Assembly (NCBI RefSeq): GCF_932276165.1
Contig: NC_063993.1
Location: forward strand, 2,738,001-2,802,000
DNA from: Plutella xylostella
Taxonomy: Eukaryota > Arthropoda > Insecta > Lepidoptera > Plutellidae
Direction of reading: 5' to 3'
DNA length: 64,000 bases
Part shown: one piece after another, positions 45,375-55,807 of the stretch
Layout: every line of letters starts with the position of its first letter
How positions within the stretch are numbered: position 1 is the first letter of the stretch
Translations under genes and position numbers: made by a program
The notes under the pieces: generated by a model
Told to the model about the DNA's origin: nothing
What the model saw: only the letters and a program-made list of their open reading frames with translations
The model's database searches: none

Positions 45375-45729
45375 GTTCAGTGGGTAAGTAAAGCAGCCCC
45401 AGGATCCTTTCCTACCTCTTGAGGAAAAACTTGCTCCCGGTAACAGTCTTCCCTGGCACATCTGGAAGACTCTAAATCGGTTGCGAGCAGAGGTAGGCTG
45501 CTGCAAGGACAATCTCTGTAAGTGGGGCTATACCGTTGGTACCAACCTATGCGACTGTGGTACCGCCCCCCAGACTATGGAGCATTTACTCTCCTGTCCC
45601 CTGTGCCCTTCCACCTGCACACGGGAAGACTTACTCCAGGCCAACCAGAATGCTATCAAAGTTGCTTCTTTTTGGTCTGGACAAATATAAAAAATCGCAT
45701 TTCACTGACACGAAAGAAGAAGAAGAAGT
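45375..45729 (+). pseudogene. Non-LTR retrotransposon C-terminal fragment with (GAA)n tail
   Basis: The frame from about 45415 to the TAA at 45688-45690 reads WKTLNRLRAEVGCCKDNL, KWGY, then CDCGTAPQTMEHLLSC and ends FWSGQI. The conserved C-x-C...H-x4-C zinc-binding pattern and the NRLR motif are typical of the extreme C-terminus of insect LINE polyproteins. A 3' end with an AGAAGAAGAAGAAG tail follows at about 45712-45729. Everything upstream is missing, so it is a 5'-truncated insertion. Clade not assigned. Confidence 0.8.
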
Positions 45730-46570
45730 GGGTAAGTTGGGTTTAGGCTTGAACGGTGGCTTTTTACTATTGCGGCAAAAATTGGGGGTTTAAAAAAAAA
45801 AAAAAAACTAGGTAGGTACGTTTAGTTGTTTTGTATTATTTCCTTTGGTACAAATAAAGAGAGTATTGTATTTATCTAGGGTTTTTTGGCTGTGACGTTG
45901 TGGCTTGTTGAAGAACTTATTTTTTGCTTCTGACATTATTCTTAATTAATATTTTCGAAATAGAAACCATTCAAGAGTTTGAAGACACATATGCATATGC
46001 ACCTCTCTATGAAGAAACAAACATAATATATATGTATGTGAAGAAACACATTTCTTAAACAGGATTTATTTAACTTATCTACTAACTCGGAACTCTTCTG
46101 ACAAGACAGACATCAAAAGTTACCCAAGTGTATCCCTTACTTTATTAATCCTCATTTATCGCGGCTTATAATACTCGTAGCAATATACAGGCGACGATAT
46201 CAGGTTATTTTCCTTATGAGGCTTCTATGCTTCATTTACGGTCGTATTTGGCCATAACGGGCCCCCCTGGTAGCAATATAAAGCTCGAAACATGGGGTTT
46301 TTATTCCCACACAAATCCCATCGGAAGTTACCTTAATGCCTTTGATTACGCCATTACGAAGTCACGGCACTCGTTTTACGCTGACAGTTTAAATTTAAAT
46401 GATGTTTATTATGCAAGCATTTATTTATTGTAATTAATGTTATACTAATTATAATGTCGGTAAGGCTCAGGACCATCGGGAATATACTGTATTGCAAAAC
46501 TGGATTCGTAAGCCGAAAGGGAGTACTCAGTTGGACATTCTGAACGACTTTAGTTTTTTAACAAAAAAAA
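45730..46570. other. AT-rich non-coding stretch
   Basis: Contains a 15-base poly(A) at 45792-45806 followed by a segment ending in AATAAAGAGAG, possibly another element's 3' end. No gene seen. Confidence 0.35.
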
Positions 46571-46688
46571 ACACGCACTCACGCTTGTACTTACGTACTC
46601 CCTTGCGGGGTAGGCAGAGGTGCATTGCTGCACCCACTTTTCGCCAGAGTGTTATGTTAGTCCCATTGTAATAGAGGGCGAGCCTTTT
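46571..46688 (-). mobile_element. SINE family A, 5'-truncated copy
   Basis: Almost identical to the 3' half of the copy at 6356-6627, from GCACTCACG through GTGTTATGTTAGTCCCA. The tRNA-like head is absent. A short A-rich run borders the 3' end at 46562-46571. Confidence 0.85.
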
Positions 46689-47383
46689 AGAAATTCATGA
46701 AAAAATAAATACTATGCATAGGACCACTTTTGCAACAGCCTGTATACCACTTAATAAGAGTTAATCGGCCGTTAATAAGTCAGTAAAGTTTGTTTTTAAA
46801 TTACTCACTTGACATTTTGATTCTGAATTTGCTTTCAAGGATACTTTAAACTTTCGAAGATAAAGTCGCGAAAACTCAACTGAAGTACTTATGGAAGTAT
46901 TTTTTTATTCTTCTACTCCTCATACGACTCTGTATATACTACCTTATTAAGTTACTAAGGATACTTTTTCAAGGAACAAAATGACTTCACTATAAAACCA
47001 ACTAAACCAGCGAACCAAAACCCATCTTGAGAATAAAGTACCCAACCTAGGTACTAATAGGTAATATAAAACGGTGATGTTCAGACTCCAACGAGCAGAA
47101 AAATGGCGGGAACTAAATTAATGGCGGCAAATTGAGAATCGATCGATTTAAATGTCGGGTGATGCCGACTACCGACTGGAATCTAATTAAAGGCGTTACT
47201 CAAAGATAGTCTCATTTCTAGGTAATATTAAGGTTCCTTGGGGCACGCCCAGTTTAGCTTGACAGCCACAATGCTTTACGAGCTTAGCAGATAATATTTT
47301 TTCCAAGAAACGATATAATATAAATATTTCGGTTAAGTACTCAATATAGACCATCTTCTATCGTCAAAGCCTTAAGCACTACC
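46689..47383. other. AT-rich non-coding stretch
   Basis: No gene or known element recognised. Confidence 0.4.
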
Positions 47384-47512
47384 CTTTTTCGACATCACCA
47401 AAGGTTAACTGGTAGAAAATGCTGCTCGCATTAAGTTCGCCTGTGTGCCAAAAATTGCTGTCTTTATACGGAAGCGCGGAAGGTTCCGGGTTCAAGTCCC
47501 GAAAGGCCTCAC
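47384..47512 (+). mobile_element. SINE or LINE 3' fragment with tRNA-like B box
   Basis: AAAGGTTAACTGGTAGAAAA and ATTAAGTTCGCCTGTGTGCC resemble a common lepidopteran LINE 3' end. Fifty bases on, GGGTTCAAGTCCCG looks like a tRNA T-arm. No full cloverleaf can be drawn, so this is a repeat, not a tRNA gene. Confidence 0.45.
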
Positions 47513-47699
47513 TATACTTCGCAAGTGTCGAAAAACAACCTACATGTATAAACATCTTCTGATCTGATACTAGGTGTTGTTTGTTTAAATGAAAACATTG
47601 TTCCTATATTATGCCCTCACATATAGTTAGTGTCTGAGACAGATGATTTCATTAGTTTCTGAGACTTGGTTTTGGGTGTAAAATTAAACACTATTAAAA

Positions 47700-47800
47700 T
47701 AAACCTATAGATACAATGGAGAACCCTACCAAAGGTAGGCCTACAATAGGCCAAGCATCGAGCCACTACCGGCCACCCTTCTAAAGTAGTCGGTCCTACC
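47700..47800 (-). pseudogene. Highly degenerate RTE LINE fragment
   Basis: On the minus strand GGTGGCCGGTAGTGGCTCGA with flanking GACCGACTACTTTAGAAGGG parallels the WTDDLRRVAGSGW coding region of the RTE LINE. Only about 100 bases are recognisable. Confidence 0.5.
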
Positions 47801-48121
47801 CAGTGTTTATACATAAACAATTAAACAACAAAACACACCAGTTCACAATAAAATAGCTTGCGATGGTAAAGCTACAGGCGTAGGCGTGCGCGGAATTAAA
47901 TGTGATCTGAAACGTATGTGTCATTTCCTCGGGCGGAGAGTGCGGCCTACTGCCATCAGAGGGGCGGCGGCTAGGTGGATAGGGGAAGCGGAAGAATATT
48001 TTATTTATTTATTTCAGTCAACTAATAGGCCCATAGAAACAACACATACAATACAATTTAAAAAGGATTACAGATTTCAAAAGGATGGATGCGCCCGTCT
48101 TCTGATTTTGCGTAAATAAAA

Positions 48122-48203
48122 TGTTACCCGCGCGCTGGCCCTAATAAAAACAATATGACAGATAAGTATAGGTAAGATATTTTAGGGCCAGCGTGCGGGT
48201 TCC
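48122..48203. repeat. Short inverted repeat
   Basis: ACCCGCGCGCTGGCCCTAA on the left pairs with TTAGGGCCAGCGTGCGGGT on the right with one mismatch, around a 42-base AT-rich loop. Foldback MITE-like. Confidence 0.65.
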
Positions 48204-48474
48204 ATTTTCTTGAACGGTTGGGCCTGTCCTTATGCTAGCAATGTACATATAAGTCAATGCTACAAAGTATAAAACAAAGGCACTTCCGGCGTCAGTCCGT
48301 TTGTATGTATGACGTACCTTTGTATGTATGCTTAGATATTTGTAACTTTATGTACAACAAATATGTTGAATTGTTGATGCAGTTTTTTTGAACATAGTGT
48401 GATATGAAAATGAAATGAAAATATATGTACATATGTACCTATAAAGTTGTATTATATTATATTATACAGGTTAC

Positions 48475-48650
48475 ATTTATATTTGAATTTGTAAATATAA
48501 CGAAGGCTTTTGACAGTCTAGACTTTAATATTGTGAAAGCCCTTAGGTTGGTAATATTGTTAGAGCTCATAAAAAGTTCCATTAATAATATATATACAAT
48601 AATGTTATTACTCACATTTGTCATTCCGACGTTGTTCAATTGGTTATGAG
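48475..48650 (+). pseudogene. Reverse-transcriptase fragment
   Basis: The frame encodes FVNITKAFDSLDFNIVKALR, matching reverse-transcriptase motif A (F-x-D-x-x-KAFDS), but the catalytic Asp is replaced (N in FVNITKAFDS). It continues to KSSINNIYT. No other RT motif is nearby, so it is a dead LINE remnant, perhaps RTE-like. Confidence 0.65.
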
Positions 48651-49079
48651 AAGCTTTTTTAACATTAGATTGCCGGAGGCTTAAATATTCTAGACTAATT
48701 TTAGTAGTATTTTTTTTCCCGCCTAATGAAATCCTCAACATGATGAGCTTACTACTTTATGGTTTTACATAATAGGCTCAGATTTTGCAGGAATATCCGA
48801 ACCTACAGAACAAAATTTGTTCAGAATTTAAGAAAAACCTCCTAAAAAGGAAGCCAGGACCTTACATCTTCATAAGTTAGGGTCTCCCAATAAGAGCTAC
48901 TTATACAAATATGTATTTACCTATAATTATCTGTCCATCAATGTCACATACAATTAAATTATAACACCCATTTTTTAGCTCGAGTTTAAAATCCGAATCC
49001 TCTCAGCCGAAGCCCAAGCGCACACCTAAACAAATGTTATATAACAGGTCACAAACTGCTGCGAAGACGTAATAACAGA
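48651..49079. other. Upstream flank of gene 2, non-coding
   Basis: AT-rich up to about 48990, then rising GC toward the proposed promoter. No gene seen. Confidence 0.35.
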
Positions 49080-49200
49080 GAGCAGCTAACGCCGAGCTGA
49101 TACAAGCTAGCGGAAATTAACAGCTAGGGAGTGCAGCGGGCAGGGGGGGGACGGAAGCGGGCGCGATTTATCAACCGCCCGTTTGTTGTCGCTTTACAAT
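49080..49200 (+). promoter_or_regulatory. GC-rich promoter/5' UTR region of gene 2
   Basis: CpG-rich block (GAGTGCAGCGGGCAGG, CGGAAGCGGGCGCGAT) directly upstream of a signal-peptide ATG. TSS is not resolved; CAGCTAACG and TGCAGCG words are possible initiators. No TATA box. Confidence 0.45.
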
Positions 49201-49276
49201 ATGTTTCGGTCTGCACCGAATTTAATCTTCGCAGCGACATTTTTAATTTGGACGGGTGCTTTTGTGATGCCCAAAT
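49201..49276 (+). CDS. First coding exon of a secreted or membrane protein (gene 2, partial)
   Basis: The ATG at 49201 opens 25 codons plus one base that run into the donor AAAT|GTGAGTAG at 49276/49277. The peptide starts MFRSAPNLIFAATFLIWTGA and ends with five more residues including a Pro-Lys. A basic N-terminus and a 15-residue hydrophobic core make a good signal peptide. The following intron is phase 1, as in gene 1. The exon sits in a GC- and CpG-rich block and faces away from gene 1 (promoters about 6.2 kb apart). Downstream exons were not found in the remaining 14.7 kb. Protein family unknown. The ATG context (CAATATGT) is only fair, so a chance ORF remains possible. Confidence 0.58.
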
Positions 49277-49744
49277 GTGAGTAGATTCGAACGTCTTTGT
49301 GAACGCGTGTGAGATGCGCGAATTAGGGTTGGCGGAATTTAATTTCGGGGAGGTGTAATGGCTCACTCGTATGGTATGTGAAAGTAAAATTTGGTGTATT
49401 AGTAACATGTAAAAAATACTTCATGTGACTATATAAAACACAGTTATCTATTATTACAATATTGAGTAGTATTATTAGGTAGGTACATTGGAACTGAATT
49501 ATTAAAACACAACCTTGAAAAATTACCGCATAACCAAAAATAATACTGACATTATCAAAAGGTCGTATCTGCTATCATTTCGCGGCGATGGCGTCTATAA
49601 TGACGTGGCCTCCTTTCATCTGTTATTGACAGGCTCATTAGGGTCATTATATACTGTCCGCGTTGGTCGTCTTGCGGCCAGATCTGTCTCCATTACGCAA
49701 TTATTATCAGGTATCTCTATTATTATGATAACCTCGAATTTTTA
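49277..49744. other. Proposed start of gene 2 intron 1
   Basis: Remains CpG-rich to about 49370, then AT-rich. The plus-strand frame at 49515-49745 has no motif. Confidence 0.35.
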
Positions 49745-49814
49745 GGTGGAATTTCATCAAACGCTTGATTTAAATACTGTTTTAAATACGTTTAGAGTTG
49801 GTCAACATTGACCC
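49745..49814. mobile_element. Short derivative of the TTA-flanked MITE
   Basis: GGTGGAATTTCATCAAACGC, an AT core and TTTTAAATACGTTTAGAGTT correspond to the ends of the MITE at 11332-11455 with the middle deleted; TTA precedes the left end at 49742-49744. Confidence 0.65.
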
Positions 49815-50056
49815 TGGTAAGAAACAGTATTCTGCTTGTTAATCCTAGCTACGGCATTTCTCAGAGTATGAACACATCTAAGTTCGTTCTTCCCATCATA
49901 ACGTATGATACAGACAGATAGTGAAAGTGAGTGAGTAACTGAGCCTTAAGAATGGTCCACTAATGTAAAATTCCTAAATGACAAAAATGGCAAAAATTAC
50001 GTTGTTTGTTGCTAAAGAGGTCACTGATATCAAGAGTTTAAATCTAAAATCGGTTA

Positions 50057-50202
50057 TAGAAGTGTGCTGGCCCTGTAGCACGGGGCGCTAATAAGACGTG
50101 ACAAAAGTTCTCCGTCGCGCTCGCTCTTGAGGCTGCGCGAAGTGAGTGAGCGTGATGCAAAACTTTTGTCACTTCTTAAATGCGCCCCATACTAGACCTT
50201 CT
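50057..50202. mobile_element. Inverted-repeat MITE, family B copy 2
   Basis: AGCACGGGGCGCTAATAAGA with GACGTGACAAAAGTT on the left pairs with AACTTTTGTCAC and AAATGCGCCCCATACTAGAC on the right. Inner palindromic CpG-rich segment GTCGCGCTCGCTCTTGAGGC. Same family as 17612-17742. Confidence 0.75.
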
Positions 50203-50400
50203 GTTGTATTAGTCGAGCAACCAATCATTGCTGAGGTAGATTGGTTCCTGAATATAGACCGAAAGCCCGTTCTTTCCATTAATAGATTTCCTGGAAGAAA
50301 TTTCTGTAAGCGGTAATTTATATTATTGGCAGTCGTGATATTTCATAAACATAAACTACCTACTAACAAACTATACAGATTGTTTAAAATTTATGAATTA

Positions 50401-50552
50401 CTAGCTGTTGCCCGCGAGCTTCGCTTCGCCTTAAAAAGTATACCCGTGGGAATTCCGGGATAAAAAGTAGCCTATGTTCTTTCTCAGGGTCTAGACCATA
50501 TGTATACCAAATTTCATCCAAATCCGTTCAGTAGTTTTGGCGTGAAAGAGTA

Positions 50553-50591
<39 letters not shown>

Positions 50592-50624
50592 CAGTTACTT
50601 TCGCATTTATAATATTAGTAAGGA
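50401..50624 (-). mobile_element. Lep1-like Helitron, minus strand
   Basis: On the minus strand it runs from TCCTTACTAATATTATAAAT (50624) to a CTAG end (50401), flanked by A and T as expected. It contains an (ACAG)n run at 50550-50590 on the plus strand. It lies 50 bases left of the giant foldback element. Confidence 0.88.
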
Positions 50625-50901
50625 TAAGGATTATATTTTGGCTGACTCATGACTACTTATAGGTACCACTTTTGACCTGCGTGAAGTTAGCAGCCTAAAG
50701 TTAGCAGCCTTTGAATACCCGACCAAATTAAGATGGTCACTTCAGTCATTGCATACTTTATCAATTAAAACACGTAAAAAGCCCCAAAAACATTGGAATA
50801 ATAATGCTAGGTATTTATATAAACACTAAAATATGTTCTAAAATAAATAAATTCTAAAAAATACGACGTTTACTTACTGACGCCCTTGTTGGTAAATGGA
50901 T

Positions 50902-52866
50902 ATTTTGTATGGGGGCACCAAGATGCTATAGACCTGCCCACATCTCACCTAGTTTATTATGTGTGTTGTGTCATTAGAAAACACTGACAGAAGTTTCATC
51001 AACATTGAAACGGGATAGCAGGTGTCCAGGAGCCACTTTCTGACGGATTTTGGGTGAAAAATTGTCAATATTTCACGAATAATCAAGTTTGCAGGTGGAA
51101 CCTGAAGAGATTCAGCTGCAAATGATAGTTCATATGAAAGGTATTATAAATACTAGAAACGGTTTTCAGCAATTTCAGATTAAATGACTTTTGGTGAATA
51201 TTCAAGGTGAAAACCAAAAAATAAAACTTAGCAGCCCAAGATTAACATTTTGTATGGGGGCACCAAGATGCTATAGACCTGCCCGCATCTCACCTGGTTT
51301 GTTATGTGTGTTGTGTCATTAGAAAACACTGACAGAAGTTTCATCAACATTGAAACGGTATAGCAGGTGTCCAGGAGCCACTTTCTGACGGATTTTGGGT
51401 GAAAAATTTACAATATTTCACAAATATTCAAGTTTGCAGGTGGAGCCTGAACAGATTCAGCTGCAAATGATAGTTTATATGAAAGGTATTATTAATACCT
51501 AGAAACGGTTTTCAGCAATTTCAGATTAAATGACTTTTGGTGTATCTTCAAGGTGAAAATCAAAAAATAAAAATTAGCAGCCGAAGATTAACATTTTGTA
51601 TGGGGGCACCAAGATGCTATAGACCTGCCCGCATCTCATCTGGTGTATTATGTGTGTTGTGTCATTAGAAAACACTGACAGAAGTTTCATCAACATTGAA
51701 ACGGTATAGCAGGTGGCCAGGAGCCACTTTCTGACGGATTTTGGGTGAAAAATTTACAATATTTCACGAATATTCAAGTTTGCAGGTGGAGCCTGAACAG
51801 GTACAGCTGCAAATGATAGTTCATATGAAAGGTATTATTAATACCTAGAAACACTTTTCAGCAATTTCAGATTAAATGACTTTTGGTGAATATTCAAGGT
51901 GAAAACCAAAAAATAAAACTTAGCAGCCCAAGATTAACATTTTGTATGGGGGCACCAAGATGCTATAGACCTGCCCGCATCTCACCTGGTTTATTATGTG
52001 TGTTGTGTCATTAAAAAACACTGACAGAAGTTTCATCAACATTGAAACGGTATAGCAGGTGTCCAGGAGCCACTTTCTGACGGATTTTGGGTGAAAAATT
52101 GACAATATTTAACGAATATTCAAGATTGCAGGTGGAACCTGAAGAGATTCAGCTGCAAATGATAGTTCATATGAAAGGTATTATTAATACCTAGAAATGG
52201 TTTTCAGAAATTTCAGATTTAATGACTTTTGGTGAATATTCAAGGTGAAAACCAAAAAATAAAACTTAGCAGCCCAAGATTAACATTTTGTATGGGGGCA
52301 CCAAGATGCTATAGACCTGCCCGCATCTCACCTGGTTTATTATATGTGTTTTGTCATTAAAAAACACTGACAGAAGTTTCATCAACATTGAAACGGTATA
52401 GCAGGTGTCCAGGAGCCACTTTCTGACGGATTTTGGGTGAAAAATTGTCAATATTTAACGAATATTCAAGTTTGCAGGTGGAACCTGAAGAGATTCAGCT
52501 GCAAATGATAGTTCATATGAAAGGTATTATTAATACCTAGAAACAGTTTTCAGCAATTTCAGATTAAATGACTTTTGGTGTCTCTTCAAGGTGAAAATCA
52601 AAAAATAAAAATTAGCAGCCGAAGATTAACATTTTGTATGGGGGCACCAAGATGCTATAGACCTGCCCGCATCTCACCTGGTGTATTATGTGTGTTGTGT
52701 CATTAGAAAACACTGACAGAAGTTTCATCAACATTCAAACGGTATAGCAGGTGTCCAGGAGCCACTTTCTGACGGATTTTGGGTGAAAAATTTACAATAT
52801 TTCACGAATATTCAAGTTTGCAGGTGGAGCCTGAACAGGTACAGCTGCAAATGATAGTTCATATGA
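50902..52866 (+). repeat. Left-arm array of 346-bp repeats (about 5.7 units)
   Basis: Units follow at 345 or 346 bases with very few indels. Each contains the segments TAGCAGGTGTCCAGGAGCCA, GACGGATTTTGGGTGAAAAA and CATATGAAAGGTATTA. Two sub-types differ near the unit end: GAATATTCAAGGTGAAAACC versus GTATCTTCAAGGTGAAAATC. Confidence 0.95.
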
Positions 52867-55021
52867 ATGTTGATGAAACTTCACACATAATAAACTAGGT
52901 GAGATGCGGGCAGATCTATAGCATCTTGGTGCCCCCATACAAAATGTTAATCTTGGGCTGCTAAGTTTTATTTTTTGGTTTTCACCTTGAATATTCACCA
53001 AAAGTCATTTAATCTGAAATTGCTGAAAACCGTTTCTAGGTATTAATAATACCTTTCATATGAATTATCATTTGCAGCTGTACCTGTTCAGGCTCCACCT
53101 GCAAACTTGAATATTCGTTAAATATTGTCAATTTTTCACCCAAAATCCGTCAGAAAGTGGCTCCTGGACACCTGCTATCCCGTTTCAATGTTGATGAAAC
53201 TTCTGTCAGTGTTTTCAAATGACACAACACACATAATAAACCAGGTGAGATGCGGGCAGGTCTATAGCATCTTGGTGCCCCCATACAAAATGTTAATCTT
53301 GGGCTGCTAAGTTTTATTTTTTGGTTTTCACCTTGAATATTCACCAAAAGTAATTTAATCTGAAATTTCTGAAAACTTTTTCTAGATATTAATAATACCT
53401 TTCATATGAACTATCACTTGCAGCTGAATCTCTTCAGGTTCCACCTGCAAACTTGAATATTCGTTAAATATTGTCAATTTTTCACCCAAAATCCGCCAGA
53501 AAGTGGCTCCTGGACACCTGCTATACCGTTTCAATGTTGATGAAACTTCTGTCAGTGATTTCTAATGACACAACACACATAATATTCCAGGTGAGATGCG
53601 GGCAGGTCTATAGCATCTTGGTGCCCCCATACAAAATGTTAATCTTCGGCTGCTAATTTTTATTTTTTGATTTTCACCTTGAAGAGACACCAAAAGTCAT
53701 TTAATCTGAAATTGCTGAAAACCGTTCCTAGGTATTAATAATACCTTTCATATGAACTATCATTTGCAGCTGAACCTGTTCAGGCTCCACCTGCAAACTT
53801 GAATATTCGTGAAATATTGTAAATTTTTCACCCAAAATCCGTCAGAAAGTGGCTCCTGGACACCTGCTATCCCGTTTCAATGTTGATGAAACTTCTGTCA
53901 GTGATTTTTAATGACACAACACACATAACAAACCAGGTGAGATGCGGGCAGGTCTATAGCATCTTGGTGCCGCCATACAAAATGTTAATCTTGGGCTGCT
54001 AAGTTTTATTTTTTGATTTTCACCTTGAAGAGTCACCAAAAGTAATTTAATCTGAAATTGCTGAAAACTGTTTCTAGGTATTAATAATACCTTTCATATG
54101 AACTATCATTAGCAGCTGAATCTCTTCAGGTTCCACCTGCAAACTTGAATATTCGTTAAATATTGACAATTTTTCACCCAAAATCCGTCAGAAAGTGGCT
54201 CCTGGACACCTGCTATCCCGTTTCAATGTTGATGAAACTTCTGTCAGTATTTTCTTATGACACAACACACATAATAAACCAGGTGAGATGCGGGCAGGTC
54301 TATAGCATCTTGGTGCCGCCATACAAAATGTTAATCTTGGGCTGCTAAGTTTTATTTTTTGGTTTTCACCTTGAATATTCACCAAAAGTAATTTAATCTG
54401 AAATTTCTGAAAACTTTTTCTAGATATTAATAATACCTTTCATATGAACTATCACTTGCAGCTGAATCTCTTCAGGTTCCACCTGCAAACTTGAATATTC
54501 GTGAAATATTATAAATTTTTCACCCAAAATCCGTCAGAAAGTGGCTCCTGGACACCTGCTATCCCGTTTCAATGTTGATGAAACTTCTGTCAGTGTTTTC
54601 TAATGACACAACACACATAACAAACCAGGTGAGATGCGGGCAGGTCTATAGCATCTTGGTGCCCCCATACAAAATGTTAATCTTGGGCTGCTAAGTTTTA
54701 TTTTTTGATTTTCACCTTGAAGAGTCACCAAAAGTCATTTAATCTGAAATTGCTGAAAACCGTTTCTAGGTATTAATAATACCTTTCATATGAACTATCA
54801 TTTGCAGCTGAACCTGTTCAGGCTCCACCTGCAAACTTGAATATTCGTGAAATATTGTAAATTTTTCACCCAAAATCCGTCAGAAAGTGGCTCCTGGACA
54901 CCTGCTATCCCGTTTCAATGTTGATGAAACTTCTGTCAGTGTTTTTTAATGACACAACACACATAATAAACCAGGTGAGATGCGGGCAGGTCTATAGCAT
55001 CTTGGTGCCCCCATACAAAAT
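52867..55021 (-). repeat. Right-arm array of 346-bp repeats, inverted (about 6.2 units)
   Basis: The same unit in reverse complement at an exact 346-base spacing between all seven markers. It has one marker more than the left arm. The unit next to the centre has lost about 25 bases between AACTTC and ACACATAATAAAC. Confidence 0.95.
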
Positions 55022-55299
55022 ATCCATTAACCAACAAGAGCGTCAGTAAGTAAACGTCGTATTTTTTTTGTATTTATTTATTTTAGAACATATTTTAGTG
55101 TTTATATAAATACCTAGCATTATTATTCCAATGTTTTTGGGGCTTTTTACGTGTTTTAATTGATAAAGTATGCAATGACTGAAGTGACCATCTTAATTTG
55201 GTCGGGTATTCAAAGGCTGCTAACTTTAGGCTGCTAACTTCACACACCTCCACTTTTGCAACTCACTGTAATAACCAATGCTTTTGTCAGGGCTACTTA

Positions 55300-55804
55300 G
55301 GGTGGGTTGCATCAACATCCCGGTTATCGTAATAGTTAAGGTTAAACTTAGCAATGACAGAGTCGTTACAGTCAACATTTTACTGTAACGTGTTGCACCA
55401 TCAAATCGTCGGTCATTGTTAATGTTATTAGGGTTGCTATTCGTTTGAGACATAATTATCCCCAAAGTTATTGTGGGAAACGTTTTTATGTAAGGCAATA
55501 CCAAAACTAGCTGTCGGACTGCAGCCAATGAGTATATACAATGTGTAGTAAATAGGTCTATGGTATACAACCACTTGACTGCAGCCGTCAGTCTCTGTCA
55601 AAGCACTCAAAGTCAACATGTTTGACAGCTACCTGACTTTAACTTTAACAGTAACCGGCCAACATTGGGTGGTTATGGTTATCGTTAAAGTTATGACGTC
55701 ATTTTAACCATAGTTGAATGGTGCAACCAATTTTTCGCTTAACCGATGCTTTGACAGAGGATGTGACGTTTGTAATAGTTAAAGTTAAATGGTGCAACGC
55801 ACCC
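55300..55804. mobile_element. MITE with TTA target duplication (Harbinger-like)
   Basis: Left end GGGTGGGTTGCATCAACATC and right end GGTGCAACGCACCC form imperfect inverted termini of about 15 bases. TTA at 55297-55299 and 55805-55807 flanks them. Further loosely inverted blocks (TAGTTAAGGTTAAAC / GTTAAAGTTAAATGG) extend inward. No transposase frame. Confidence 0.75.
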
Positions 55805-55807
55805 TTA

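Larger units (their letters stand above)
50675..55249. mobile_element. Giant foldback element with arms made of 346-bp tandem repeats
   Basis: The two halves are inverted copies. Each begins with about 227 bases of unique terminal sequence (GTGAAGTTAGCAGCCTAAAG on the left, its complement on the right). A tandem array of a 346-bp unit follows. The marker ATTTTGTATGGGGGCACCAA starts at 50902, 51247, 51593, 51939, 52285 and 52631 in the left arm. Its complement ends at 52945, 53291, 53637, 53983, 54329, 54675 and 55021 in the right arm. CCACTTTTG at 50666-50674 and 55250-55258 may be a 9-bp target duplication. No transposase is encoded. Drosophila FB elements share the plan (9-bp duplication, tandem repeats in inverted arms) but with much shorter repeats. 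Superfamily unassigned. Confidence 0.9.

Noticed and set aside
47476..47510. tRNA gene suggested by GGGTTCAAGTCCCG
   Set aside because: No A box, acceptor stem or full cloverleaf can be placed around it; it fits a SINE or LINE fragment.
51920..54348. Repeated 61-codon ORFs (MSIFHPKSVRKWLLDTC type) in the 346-bp units
   Set aside because: They recur only because the repeat does, have no start context or domain, and are broken or altered in several units; differences show no bias toward synonymous changes that I can see. Treated as chance frames.
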